Assembly: GCA_964017065.1 (NCBI GenBank)
Contig: OZ024787.1
Span: 2,802,482-2,866,481, forward strand
Source: Haliclona indistincta
Taxonomy: Eukaryota; Porifera; Demospongiae; Haplosclerida; Chalinidae
Length of the DNA stretch: 64,000 nucleotides
Direction: 5' to 3'
The notes under the pieces were generated by a model. That model made no database searches. It was not told the DNA's origin and was given only the letters and a program-made list of their open reading frames with translations. This document shows positions 1 to 9,673 of the stretch, piece after piece. Position 1 is the first letter of the stretch. The number at the start of each line of letters is the position of its first letter. Both the position numbers and the translations under genes were made by a program.

Positions 1-25
1 GTACACTTACTCGTGAACGGTACTG
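1..25 (+). repeat. Right end of TA-flanked MITE (family T), cut by window edge
   Basis: The sequence ends in the terminal motif ACGGTACTG followed by TA (26-27). It matches the right terminus of the complete copies at 345-698, 13293-13649 and 42521-42874, with one difference (gaacgg for gagcgg). Only the last 25 bp lie in the window. Confidence 0.8.
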
Positions 26-27
26 TA

Positions 28-342
28 CTTTGATTTTGAGAATTTTTTTAATTTTGGCTTTATGTGTCATTGATTTTACCAACTTAATTTGTGTTTTGTT
101 CTCTGCGAAAATGATGAGAATTTTTACTTTTGTGAGTAAAAATTATTTCATGTTTTCCAAGATTTTATTTAGTAATCGTTTAAGTTCATGTGTTCTGTTA
201 TTTTCTTGTAGGACTGTACAGTACACAATAAATATTATCACTTTTTTCAGTGGTACATGCTTCTATGTCATGAAGAAACCACAGCGGCCTGCATTACCAT
301 CTTGCTGTAGAAGACAAGTGAGTAACCAAGGGAACACATGAT
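28..342. other. AT-rich spacer, no gene seen
   Basis: This stretch lies between two family T copies. It contains only short open frames without recognisable domains or splice structure. Confidence 0.5.
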
Positions 343-344
343 TA

Positions 345-698
345 TAGTACCGCTCACGAGTAAGTGGACCAACACCCGCGGGAGACTTGCAGGCAACCCG
401 GGGTAATTTTATCTTGCCCGCGGAACCGTGTATCATTAACCACGGGTAGATGCGAATACAGAGTGCATCACGCGCTGGTGCGGATACGTGCGAGCACTGT
501 ATATGCTCGCGAAAGTCACACAACGACAACGTGAGTCTGCCTAGCTATCCAGCGGGTCGCGAGTGCATGCAAGGCTGCATGAGGACCGCGGGTTAGTGTG
601 GTGCGGGCAGCGGGTACACGTCCACGGACCCGCGGGCACCCCCGAGTTACACGCGGTTAGCCCGCGGGTTTGAGTACACTTACTCGTGAGCGGTACTG
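345..698 (+). mobile_element. Family T MITE copy 1 (TA target duplication)
   Basis: This is a 354-bp non-coding element with inverted ends, beginning (C/T)AGTACCGCTCACGAG and ending CTCGTGAGCGGTACTG, flanked by TA at 343-344 and 699-700. The interior is GC-rich (CCCGCGGG blocks) with a short hairpin around the motif gctcg/cgagc. CAGT/ACTG ends and a TA duplication are typical of the IS630/Tc1-mariner group, so it is probably mobilised by such a transposase; none is seen in this window. Five complete copies are present here in both orientations. Confidence 0.9.
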
Positions 699-700
699 TA

Positions 701-2080
701 GGAGATTAATTTTAGTTACTGGATTATTTCAAAAAAAAATTGACCTGCTCTAAATCGACACAAGTTCACTATGTATACATGCAATAATACTAACTGTTCC
801 AATCTAGCGGCAGCATGTATATGTATGCAGAGCACTCTGTAGCTCTATAAATGCTGAAGGCGGCAAGTGGGTCTACCCCTTCAAACTCCGGGTTAAAAAG
901 GACACTTCTTTAAAATCCCCTTGTGCTGTACGTACTAGTGGGGCGATGAACCAAACACCTGTGGATGTTTAGGTAGATGGTCAGCAAACGCAGTTTGATA
1001 TACATTATCGGACAGTTTCGCAAGATTCTTAACAGGCTTCACTCCAGACAAGTCACTAAGCATGCAGACCATGCCCACCCAATACATGCACTTCTCTCAT
1101 AGTGTGTCAGGGCTGCTGTGCATGCCACTGCAAACGTCTGATACCAATCACACTACCAATCACACTACACAAACACCAGACAACAACGATCAACCATAAC
1201 AGAGCTGGGGCCACCTCAACAAAAAATATTTATGATTAGCACGGCCCAACGCTAACCAAGGGAAAAACCCAGAGCGGGCCTAAAGCTTTTTAAGAGAAAA
1301 ACTCTGGGAAAACCTGTTAAACCGAGTCAGCTCAAGCGCCTAAACCTAAAGCAACTAGCTGCTCTAGATCTATAAGTTCAAGTCTCTCTCATGCTCACTG
1401 CACTGCTTCGCTGGAACAACCTGGATAGACAAAATAATTCTTTTTAAATTAACACCAACACTACTATTACTACACTACGGAATCCATGCATGTCCTCTGC
1501 CTCTCCAGGTCCTGGAACAATCTGAAAGGGTAACTAAGATGGAAATAACATTCAGAGATACATGTATGACAACCATGCAACCCTTAAATGGGTGGGTGGG
1601 CGGGGTCTGTTGAGTGGCAAGTTGCACAATCCCTAGAATGACTACATTAACCATCCCACACCTTAAATACCCTACCAGACTCCATGACATCATGCTACGT
1701 CATACATTGTCGGGAGCATATTTTCTTTCTAATTACTTCGCAAAATGACACAAAATATATAAGGTGACACAGTCTTGCGATACATAAGACGATGACAACA
1801 TGTACAGACATAATGCGGACCTTCCTTGACAGAGCTGGTAAAGAGATTATGTGCAGATTGAACAGTACACTGAACAAAAGTCGGTTGTTGTTTTTGTTGA
1901 TCACGTAATCTGTAAAAGATTAAGTCATGGTTACTAACAATAAACACAAATGAGCATAATTATAAACATAACAACATGACATAACAACATGATATAACGA
2001 AAAGAAAAGCTGTATGATGCACATATGACACAATCAGTAACTACTTGCACAGTTAAATGTGTAGTCAGTGAACATGTATA
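701..2080. other. 1.4-kb stretch without recognisable gene
   Basis: No reading frame here has a recognisable domain, codon bias or plausible exon structure. Short open frames at 1475-1947 on the minus strand look like chance. I see no repeat shared with the rest of the window. Confidence 0.5.
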
Positions 2081-2082
2081 TG

Positions 2083-2213
2083 TTATACCATGCCTACTCG
2101 TGGTGTATCATGAATACAGGAAGCAATAACTATTAATCCCGAGGGCGTAGCCTGAGGGATTAATGGTTATTGCTGAGTGTATTCATGATACACCACAAGT
2201 AGGCATGTTATAA
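2083..2213. repeat. 131-bp near-perfect palindrome
   Basis: Left arm ttataccatgcctactcg through attaatccc is answered by gggattaatgg through aagtaggcatgttataa, with a tiny loop containing the phrase gagggcgtagcc. The same phrase occurs in the loop of the 2534-2646 palindrome, suggesting related hairpin MITEs. Confidence 0.75.
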
Positions 2214-2377
2214 CTGACTTGTACCATGGCAACCACAGGCCCACTGATGTCTGTAGGTTTCTATAGGATAAATAAGGGCGACTTGTAATTTACCAGTGAG
2301 GTTGACTCACAAGTCTCACCCTTTCTTATTTTTCTCTCTGAAAGGCAGACCATTTGTATGGTCTTTTTTGCCCAGTG

Positions 2378-2495
2378 GGTGTCATGTGACTTCCAGTGGA
2401 ATATCAATTAACCACTTACCATTCCCTTTAACAGCACGATTTCATAATGACTAATTAGATATTAGATATATATGGCCTGGGGGTCATGGGCGTTA
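2378..2495. repeat. Inverted paralogue of the two flanks of the Ngaro element
   Basis: Bases 2433-2495 match the reverse complement of 5062-5126 (left flank of the Ngaro element). Bases 2380-2405 resemble the reverse complement of the right flank (11240-11265) at about 22 of 26 positions. Between them lie about 27 bp resembling the segment between B1 and A2 inside the element (5542-5566). It may be a copy of the target repeat or an excision-like footprint. Confidence 0.45.
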
Positions 2496-2533
2496 TGTGT
2501 AGGATATATCCCGCGTCAGCGGGATATATGACC

Positions 2534-2646
2534 CGTTATATCCCGCGGGAAAGGGTAAGCGCTTGAGTGAAGCCGAGGGCGTAGCCCGAGGCGCTTCCGA
2601 GGCTTCACGAGAGCGCTTGCCCTTTCCCGAGGGATATAATGGGTCA
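2534..2646. repeat. GC-rich palindrome beside the Crypton gene
   Basis: Arms ttatatcccgcgggaaaggg...gcgcttg and caagcgc...ccctttcccgagggatataa form a hairpin with loop phrase gccgagggcgtagcccgagg. The outer motif atatgacccgttatatccc recurs upstream of the recombinase gene at 4288-4307, so it may mark the ends of a Crypton unit spanning about 2.5-4.3 kb. Confidence 0.65.
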
Positions 2647-2837
2647 GATATCACGCTAACACGGGAGATATCTTACTTGTACCATGCTAAAGCTATTCTG
2701 AACAATCAGATTTTTATGCACCTTTAATACTGGTCATGAAATGCAGGTGAATAAATGAAATGCAGCTGAGTAAGTGAAATGCAGCCAAATAAATAATGAA
2801 AGCTGAATAAATACATTGTGTTCACAGTGAAGTTTGC

Positions 2838-4208
2838 TCAGTTTTTGTTGTAGAATGAAAACGAGATGTTGACCCCTCCTGGAAGTTGCATTGATCGTTC
2901 AGAAGGTAACTGCAAGTCGGAACACTTAGCTGAAGTACTTGGCTGAGACTGTGAAGGTGGCACGTTTTCTTTCTCTGGCTTCTTGGGTTGAGGAGGCTGC
3001 AGAATATTGGAAACCATCGCATCTTGTTCTGAGCTGGTTCTCTTGTATGCTCGAACTGCATCGCTTCGATGACCTGTTTGCTTCTTAATCAACTGCTCAT
3101 CCACTCCACTGCGAAACAAACTAGTAGCACAGGTGACCTTTCCACTGTGATTGGTATAGTTTCCAGAGAACCCAGCTTTGATACAGAAACTCTTGACAAT
3201 AGTTGCCAGTGTGTTGCGTCCAAGCCACTGTTGGGAAAATTTGGGAGGGCTTGAATTTTTAATAGGTCTCCTGTAGAATGGACCGCTTTTGGGAACAAGA
3301 GATAGATATTCTGAGAAAACATCAACAATGCAACGATCGCTCCTCTCTGGTGTGCTGTAGATACGCAGGTCTTTATTCTGAATTCTTCTGTGTTGCAAAC
3401 CACCCTGGTAGTTTTTGGATAGTCTACCAACAAAACGAAGAAACCTGCCTTTCTCATCGTGATCAATAGAATACTGCTCAACTTCTAGGTTCCTGTGTTC
3501 ATCACCACCACGCAGACCAAAGCATTTGCAGTTGTACCAAAAGACTGTGTTGAGCATACTCTCGGCATTACCTGTACCAAATATTCCTTGATCCCACAGG
3601 TAATCTTCTTGCTCTGGTGTCAATGGCTGTGCTTGCTTCTTGACTGTCCCCAGCCCCTTCGATGTTAACTCTTTCATCCTGGCATCAAGCACCTGGCGAG
3701 ATTGGAAAAAATCCAGATTCTTTGGGTCTAGAATAGAGAGTTCGGGTCTGCCAGTCTCTTTCAAGTGTCTCTGGATTCCCGCTACTAGTTGATAGAGTGA
3801 ATCGGGTGGATAGGGACAACCGTCCTGCCTGTTTGCCTCCAAGATGAAATGTTGAAGATGTTCGTTTAGTTCAGCCGCAGATGCTGTCTGTAGCAAGTTG
3901 GAAGGCAGTCCTCGGGCATCACACCACGCATTCCAACTACCGATACACCAGCTAGTCGCCTTTTTTGTGTTTACTGGTATGCGGCCGTCCACCAGGGCGT
4001 CGATTTTGTCCTTAGACACTGGACTGTTGAAGCGTCTGGCTTTTTGTTTCTTATCCAGTTGGAATTCTTCGAGATCGTACAAATCTGGGGCGTCCATGAA
4101 GAAGCTACGTAGCTGAATCCTGCTGCTCAAAAGGTCACCTTGCTGTATACTGCCACGTGCTGACACAATGTGGATCAATTTGATTGGCTGGCTTGGTTGC
4201 GTGGGCAC
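2838..4208 (-). CDS. Crypton-type tyrosine recombinase (DUF3504-like)
   Basis: The intronless frame of 456 codons resembles tyrosine recombinases of Crypton DNA transposons and their domesticated relatives (KIAA1958/ZMYM2-type DUF3504 proteins). These enzymes cut and rejoin DNA through a covalent 3'-phosphotyrosine. Catalytic elements are visible in order: an Arg in CFGLRGGDEHRNL, the box II motif NHSGKVTC, QTGHRSDAV and the nucleophile Tyr in VRAYKR. The N-terminal half is helical, and a Pro/Ser/Gln-rich tail follows the catalytic domain. The upstream ATG at 4208 gives 37 extra residues overlapping a 65-bp tandem duplication, so the ATG near 4097 (MDAPDLYDLEEF) may be the true start. No stop or frameshift interrupts it, so it could be recently active. 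A domesticated host recombinase is the alternative. Confidence 0.85.
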   Translation of the reverse strand: MPTQPSQPIKLIHIVSARGSIQQGDLLSSRIQLRSFFMDAPDLYDLEEFQLDKKQKARRFNSPVSKDKIDALVDGRIPVNTKKATSWCIGSWNAWCDARGLPSNLLQTASAAELNEHLQHFILEANRQDGCPYPPDSLYQLVAGIQRHLKETGRPELSILDPKNLDFFQSRQVLDARMKELTSKGLGTVKKQAQPLTPEQEDYLWDQGIFGTGNAESMLNTVFWYNCKCFGLRGGDEHRNLEVEQYSIDHDEKGRFLRFVGRLSKNYQGGLQHRRIQNKDLRIYSTPERSDRCIVDVFSEYLSLVPKSGPFYRRPIKNSSPPKFSQQWLGRNTLATIVKSFCIKAGFSGNYTNHSGKVTCATSLFRSGVDEQLIKKQTGHRSDAVRAYKRTSSEQDAMVSNILQPPQPKKPEKENVPPSQSQPSTSAKCSDLQLPSERSMQLPGGVNISFSFYNKN

Positions 4209-4279
4209 TGGCTACCGCCACGTGCTGACACGATGTGGATGAATCTGATTGGTTGGCTTGGTTGCGTGGGCACTGACTT
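4152..4279. repeat. Two tandem 65-bp repeats at the 5' end of the Crypton gene
   Basis: Units 4152-4216 and 4217-4279 both begin gccacgtgctgacac and contain gattgg(c/t)tggcttggttgcgtggg, differing at a few positions. The first overlaps the putative N-terminal extension of the recombinase, so this is more likely 5' UTR or promoter DNA than coding. Confidence 0.75.
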
Positions 4280-4358
4280 CGCGCGCAGGGAAATATGACC
4301 CGTTATATCCCTCAAATAGAGCAATCTGATTGGTCAGAATAGACTTAGTATGGTATAA

Positions 4359-5059
4359 TTAGAATCATTCCCCAATCATTGCTGTGTATTTTGGACCTAG
4401 GTTCCGTGTTCTTCTCGTCGGTCTTACGGAGGGAATCGTTTGTCCTATGACTACCATACTTTGGGAAACAATAAAGTAGTAAGTGGGACACCGATAAAGA
4501 AGGAAAGTTTTATCTAGAGGCTAGTCTGTTGCATCTGCAGTATCCATTCATTTCATGCCTGAAATCACGCTGTTTTCAGTTGTGAATCGCTATTCACGTC
4601 TTCAGATGCATGGATATACACTGCAAAGGTTTGCTAACAATGTTGTTTGAAGTATTAAGTGCTAGAAAGCAGCTAAAGTTGAGAACAGACGGCAGACGCA
4701 ACTCGCAGTGACTCACGGTCTAATCCGTCCGTGCTTCTCGGCCTCGGTTGTTTTCTCGCGTCTAATGCATCAAGTAACATTGTTAGCAAACCTTTGCGGT
4801 GTATATCCATGCATCTGAAGACGTGAATAGCGATTCACAACTGAAAACATCGTGATTTCAGGCATCATGAATGGATACTGCAGATGCAACAGACTAGCCT
4901 CTAGATAAAACTTTCCCTCTTTATCGGTGTCCCACTTACTACTTTCTTGTTTCCCAAAGTATGGTAGTCATAGGACAAACGATTCCCTCCGTAAGACCGA
5001 CGAGAAGAACACGGAATCTAGGTCCAAAATACACAGCAATGATTGGGGAATGATTCTAA
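4359..5059. mobile_element. 701-bp foldback element
   Basis: Arms of about 285 bp (4359-4645 and 4770-5059) are near-perfect reverse complements separated by a 125-bp loop. The ends read TTAGAATCATTCC...GGAATGATTCTAA, flanked on both sides by ATAA (4355-4358 and 5060-5063), a possible 4-bp target duplication. No coding capacity is visible. Confidence 0.8.
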
Positions 5060-5138
5060 ATAACGCACATGACCCCAGGCCGTATATATCTAATATCTAA
5101 TTAATTAGTCATTATGAAATCGTGCTACTGGTCTACCT

Positions 5139-5273
5139 GATGGGGGAATTAACTCACACTGCCCACCTTATGATGGGAAGTGTGCCCGAGGGGCGTGGTC
5201 ACACCTCACGCCCCGCCCACGGGTACGCCTATTTTGGTAGGCGGTCTGTGAAGGCGGAGCTTCAGCGTGCCCA
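5139..5273 (-). repeat. Ngaro split repeat B2
   Basis: This begins gatgggggaattaactcac and ends gcgtgccca. It is matched over about 135 bp by B1 at 5585-5719 with only a few substitutions. It forms the outer 3' end of the element on the minus strand. Confidence 0.88.
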
Positions 5274-5334
5274 CGCCATCACGCCAGGTGTACACGCTGG
5301 CGGAGAGTTTTCCTGGATAGAGGGGGGTCGGAGG

Positions 5335-5541
5335 GAGAACGCAGTAGTCACGACCAGCTAGCTAGCTTCTCGGACAGCGTGATCGTACCTGCACACCGCG
5401 CATGCGTGAGTATGACGGTCACGTGCCCGTAGACTGGCTTCATACCCGACGGGTATTTGCTTGTGGGAGTGAGGTAGTTACATAGCCCGCCCAACCCACT
5501 ATGTGGTTAACTCCATTCAAAAGCTGCGCTCTAAATAACAT
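5335..5541 (-). repeat. Ngaro split repeat A2
   Basis: A 207-bp direct repeat of A1 (11034-11239), from gagaacgcagtagtcac to ctaaataacat. The few differences include one A in an A run. It lies between B1 and B2 as expected for Ngaro. Confidence 0.9.
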
Positions 5542-5584
5542 TTAACCACTTACCGTTCCCTTTAACTGGTGGCAGACCCGACCC

Positions 5585-5719
5585 GATGGGGGAATTAACT
5601 CACACTGCCCACCTTATGATGGGAAGTGTGCCCGAGGGGCGTGGTCACACCTCACGCCCCGCCCACAGGTACGCCTATTTTGGTAGGCGGTCCGTGAAGG
5701 TGGAGCTTCAGCGTGCCCA
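5585..5719 (-). repeat. Ngaro split repeat B1
   Basis: A direct copy of B2, located just downstream of the polyprotein stop codon in the minus-strand direction. About 275 bp between it and the ORF hold no further coding sequence. Confidence 0.88.
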
Positions 5720-5994
5720 AGACCACCCAAGAGACTCTAGACAGATTCTCTCTACTCTAGCGGGATACTTCCTTACGACACATCCTTCTGGTTCGACCAT
5801 ATGTGTTCCACTTTCCAGGGTGGGACCCCGCTTGCTATGGATTATGATTATGCATAACACCATTTGTACTATTAGATTTTTTTTTTTCAACCCAGAAGAA
5901 ATTATTACTCACAGTCACACAAAACAAGTAAAGTAGCGTGTGTGTGTTTCTACAGCTTACATGGTACAACAGGTGCAAGGTCACAACAGACAAT

Positions 5995-8673
5995 TCAGGA
6001 GATGAGCCTTGAGATAGATGCCAACGTCTCTCGGGGTGTGCGGACGTACAGCCGGTAAGCGTCAGACTCCCATCGGCCTAGCATTTTTATCACATCTGCC
6101 GAGACCCCGGCCATAGCTGCCGCGGTCGCAGCGCCTATTCTGAAGCTATGCCCAGAATAGCAACTCTCGTCAATGCCTGCTGAGCGAAGAGCTTGCTTGG
6201 CGTGGCGCACAAATTGCTCTCTTAGCAGCGGTGAACCGTCTCTCCAGACAAACAAAGGACCTTCTCCGGGGGGACGTACTGCTAGATAGCTTAAAACTGC
6301 TGCCACTGGGCATAACGACGAGTCGCATTTACCCAGGAAAATGAAAACGCCTTTCCCGAAAGGGTCTGACTTGGCCTTCTTTAGAAAGAGCCTAACCATG
6401 GATGGAGAAGTGTGAGAGTCCACTGAGACCGCTGAGACAGGAATTGGTGGCTCACTACTGGCTGACTGACAGGTGAATTCACCCGACCGCATAAATCCGA
6501 AGAAGCCAACAGTACAGGCAGCCCATAGCAGGCGACTGTCGAAGTGCATATCGGCGCTGCCTTCCCAAATAAAATGCAGCTTCTTCAGAATAACTGGAGT
6601 GATAGGTAGTCTGCGTCGTGAGCCTTCCGTCTGTGACCGCATGATCCCTTTTAGCACGTACTGGAAACGAGGCCATGATGCCCTGCTCGGCGCCTCTAGG
6701 CCCGCAGAGACTTGCAGGTGGCGCACACCTGAAAGATAAGCTGAGATGGTCTGTGCACGAAGCCCCTGGTGAGCCAGGAAGGCCGAGAAAAGACACACAA
6801 CATGCTCGGACACTGGAATGGGAGAGAGGTTGTATAAGTTACAGAAAGAAAGGTACCTCTTCTGGGCTGAGGAATAGGATCTTATTGAATTCTTGGCGAG
6901 CCCCTGCGTGAAAAGGTCCCGAACAGATCCCTCCATGCAGCGTTGAGATCTCCACGACAGTATCAGGAGCTCTGTTAGAGTCGCCGGAATGGGTGTTGGG
7001 CAGGACGGGGCCTGAGGGTGGAGAGAGAAAAAGGACGGCAGGTTATCCCGAGACAAGGCATCTGCTGCTTTATTGTCTTTCCCCGGGATATGTTCTGCTC
7101 TGACAGAGAACTGGTACTTGGCCTCAAAGAAGAAGAGTGTTCTGAGCAGATGTGCCATGTGAGCATCTGAGGAGGACCTGTGCTCTAAATCAAAAATAAC
7201 TGTCTGGTTATCAGAGCGAAACAGAATTGAGCTGCCGGTCCACGACCCACCCCATAACGCTGCACTGAGGACAACCGGTAGCAGCTCTTTCGCTGCGATG
7301 TGCAGAGACTGCCAGCAGGGGGGCCATTGTAGCTGGAACCATTCTTCGGACGGTAAGGTGAGTGCCCCACACCCCCATGAGCCCGACGCATCAGACAAAA
7401 CAGTAGGACCCGAGACCTTCGGCGGAAACATATTGACTCCATTCCAGCTGGATATGTAGGCATACCACCAGGCGATGTCCGCCCTACAACCAAGGTTGAG
7501 TCTGACTGGGTGCAACGGTCTCCTCGGAATCTTCATTGCCTCTATCAGCCGTCTGATAAAGGATCTGCCTGGTCGGACCACAGAGGCTGCATGGTTCAGC
7601 TGGCCAATGAGCGATTGCAGGTCTCTTTTGGTGGCTGTGGTCTTCTGTAGCCACCTCCCCAAGGTAGCCCTCAGCTTGCGGAGCTTGGTTAGTGGGAGTC
7701 TGATCTCTTCGGCAGCAGAGTCTATTACTATACCCAGAAAGGTGATAGACGTTGCCGGGCCTTCAACTTTGGATGGGGCAGTAGGGAGACCGAGTGCCTC
7801 ACATACCTCTACAGCCTTCTGTAATGTGGCTGCGCAATCGGTCCCAGCGGAGGAACCGCAGAAGAAGAAGTCATCTAGGTAGTGAATAAAGTCGCCAAGA
7901 CCTTCGCACACCATTGCCCACGACAGACCGTCAGCCACAGCAGTAAAGATCTTTGGAGCAGACCGAAGGCCGAATGGCAGGGCCTGATCAGCATAACACC
8001 TGCCCAGCCACTCTATACACAGGAGAGGCTGGTCACAAGGGTGCACTGGCACGTGGCGATAGGCACTGAGAAGATCAATTTTTGCCATCATGCAGCTATT
8101 GCCGTTCTTCCGCACCAACTCCACTGCCTTGTAGACTGTGGCATACGAGAGGGAACATAGGTCCGTACTCACTCCATCATTTACACTTCGTCCCTCTGGT
8201 GCCGACAGGTCCACAATCAGCCGGAACTTTCCGGGCTGATGAGGCTTGGGGATAATGCCAACTGGGCTTTTGTGTGCTGCAAAGGAGTTGTCTACTTCTC
8301 TCATTCTCCCAGCGGCTACCTCTGCATTTAAGTAGCTCGTGACGACCTCCTGGTGGGCCCGCACTGAGCTCATGTTGCCTCTGGCTGGCTTGAGGGGTCT
8401 TGAGTAGTCGAAACCGATCCTAAACCCTTCTGACAGCCCCCTGCGGAGGTAGGCTGCAAAACGCTGGTCCGGGTGAGAGGGCAGGTACAGCTCCCACGCC
8501 TGCCTATAGCGAGGCTGCTCAGCACTGGATGAACATGGTTGCGCCCCCAAGGATGAGGCCTCCAGCTCTAGCAGGTCATCCCTGTACCGGTAGCCCCTCC
8601 CTTGGGTGACAGCCACCGCCCCTGTGGGCCGAGAAAATATCATCACTAGACGTCGCGACGTAAATAACAACAA
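5995..8673 (-). CDS. Ngaro polyprotein: reverse transcriptase, RNase H, tyrosine recombinase
   Basis: This 892-aa frame has three enzymatic domains. The reverse transcriptase (about residues 95-330) includes RLIVDLSAPEG, ALPFGLRSAP and the catalytic YLDD at about 265-268. RNase H follows (about 425-545), with Asp in VLSDASGSWG, Glu in AAKEL, Asp in FRSDNQ and the ADALSR end. The C-terminal tyrosine recombinase (about 570-892) shows Arg in FGFMRSGEF (about 729), HSFR (about 842-845), LGRW and the nucleophile Tyr in LYVRTP (about 876). Length and order match DIRS/Ngaro pol proteins; there is no protease or methyltransferase domain. All key residues are present and there are no stops, so the product should be competent to copy element RNA and integrate a DNA circle. 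The first ATG (8673) is used; the one at residue 11 is an alternative. Confidence 0.95.
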   Translation of the reverse strand: MLLFTSRRLVMIFSRPTGAVAVTQGRGYRYRDDLLELEASSLGAQPCSSSAEQPRYRQAWELYLPSHPDQRFAAYLRRGLSEGFRIGFDYSRPLKPARGNMSSVRAHQEVVTSYLNAEVAAGRMREVDNSFAAHKSPVGIIPKPHQPGKFRLIVDLSAPEGRSVNDGVSTDLCSLSYATVYKAVELVRKNGNSCMMAKIDLLSAYRHVPVHPCDQPLLCIEWLGRCYADQALPFGLRSAPKIFTAVADGLSWAMVCEGLGDFIHYLDDFFFCGSSAGTDCAATLQKAVEVCEALGLPTAPSKVEGPATSITFLGIVIDSAAEEIRLPLTKLRKLRATLGRWLQKTTATKRDLQSLIGQLNHAASVVRPGRSFIRRLIEAMKIPRRPLHPVRLNLGCRADIAWWYAYISSWNGVNMFPPKVSGPTVLSDASGSWGCGALTLPSEEWFQLQWPPCWQSLHIAAKELLPVVLSAALWGGSWTGSSILFRSDNQTVIFDLEHRSSSDAHMAHLLRTLFFFEAKYQFSVRAEHIPGKDNKAADALSRDNLPSFFSLHPQAPSCPTPIPATLTELLILSWRSQRCMEGSVRDLFTQGLAKNSIRSYSSAQKRYLSFCNLYNLSPIPVSEHVVCLFSAFLAHQGLRAQTISAYLSGVRHLQVSAGLEAPSRASWPRFQYVLKGIMRSQTEGSRRRLPITPVILKKLHFIWEGSADMHFDSRLLWAACTVGFFGFMRSGEFTCQSASSEPPIPVSAVSVDSHTSPSMVRLFLKKAKSDPFGKGVFIFLGKCDSSLCPVAAVLSYLAVRPPGEGPLFVWRDGSPLLREQFVRHAKQALRSAGIDESCYSGHSFRIGAATAAAMAGVSADVIKMLGRWESDAYRLYVRTPRETLASISRLIS

Positions 8674-8860
8674 TAATAGAGATCATCAACAACATGCAGC
8701 ACCAAGGTGAATTAACAGTTTGGTGCCAGCGGGCAGCAACAACAACTATTGTTCATGATTAAACAGTATGTTTGAACAAAATAGAGGGTTATATGGTTGC
8801 CTGGGATTACTGCTGGCAAAGTGCGGGAACTTCATGCCTCCCGTTGGCTAGCACATGTCG

Positions 8861-9673
8861 CTATTTGATTGAGGGGGGTCCATCCTTTGGCTTAGCCGGC
8901 CTGTGTTGCTCCAACCTTGGGCAGCTAACCACCATGTGTGGACCATTGCAGAAGGAACAGTTGTGCTCGAACCGACAAGGGTTCGCTGAGCATGCACCCC
9001 AGTTGAAGCGACGGCAGCGATTGTCAGCTCTGTCGCTCGCTGATGCTCCCGGATAAGGAGCATAGCGGCGGTTAGGTGGCTTAAGGTTAGAAGGGGAGGA
9101 GCTCGCTGAGGATGAACCCGCTGAGGATGAACATGAGGTAGGGGGCAGGAGCTGGTCATTGTGCAAGAGATTCAGTGCGCACTCTGATTGGACATGGTCT
9201 GAGCCAGCACAGAGGGAGCACACCTTCCCAGTTGAAGACTCACCGCCAGATCCTAGAACTGTAGCCGCCATTAGCGACGCTTTTATGTCCGTCCACGGGA
9301 GGAGGGATCCAGCGGCCCTCTGCTGGCGAAACAGGGTGTCATAGGCCAACCAGCCCCTCCCTCCATGTTTCCTTGCCATGTGGATGACGAGCTGGCCGTA
9401 AGCAGCCAGTTCTCTGGCCTCGGGAACCTCCACTTTGGCGGCGATGAAACCCAGGAAGCAATACGCCCAGGAGAGTGGGTCCTTGACTGAACGTAGCTTT
9501 GAGGCAGTACTAATCGCTGTCAGTGGGGTCATGTGGGCGTTCCCCACCTCTTGCAGCTTCTCCAGTAGGGAGATATTGTCCCCCAGTAGCTCCTTAAAGT
9601 CAATGTAGTCCCCATGCTTTATCTTGGACATTACTTTGGCTGGGATTATGGGCAGCGAAGGGGAGATTATCAA
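8861..9673 (-). CDS. Ngaro gag-like protein with zinc-knuckle-like motifs
   Basis: This frame of about 270 codons lies 188 bp upstream of pol on the same strand. It contains a helical domain (residues about 10-150, with GDYIDFKELL and RGWLAYDTLFR) and then Cys/His clusters: CSLCAGSDHVQSEC and a later CRRFNWG...C...C...H...CSFC series. It resembles the ORF1 of DIRS/Ngaro elements, thought to bind RNA and assemble particles. The frame continues upstream of the first codon without a stop, through a Pro-rich stretch near 9700. The true start is probably upstream, by splicing or after a frameshift, because the next upstream frame (9670-10212, Pro/Ser-rich) is out of phase with it. Confidence 0.75.
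   Translation of the reverse strand: MIISPSLPIIPAKVMSKIKHGDYIDFKELLGDNISLLEKLQEVGNAHMTPLTAISTASKLRSVKDPLSWAYCFLGFIAAKVEVPEARELAAYGQLVIHMARKHGGRGWLAYDTLFRQQRAAGSLLPWTDIKASLMAATVLGSGGESSTGKVCSLCAGSDHVQSECALNLLHNDQLLPPTSCSSSAGSSSASSSPSNLKPPNRRYAPYPGASASDRADNRCRRFNWGACSANPCRFEHNCSFCNGPHMVVSCPRLEQHRPAKPKDGPPSIK

Noticed and set aside
263..529. Short frames repeated in several places (263-529, 13262-13480, 37266-37535, 42508-42720)
   Set aside because: All fall within family T MITE copies, which are non-coding; the same frame appears only because the MITE is repeated.
5122..5936. Frames beginning MGELTHTAHLMMGS in two places
   Set aside because: They are the duplicated Ngaro split repeats B1 and B2, non-coding ends of the element.
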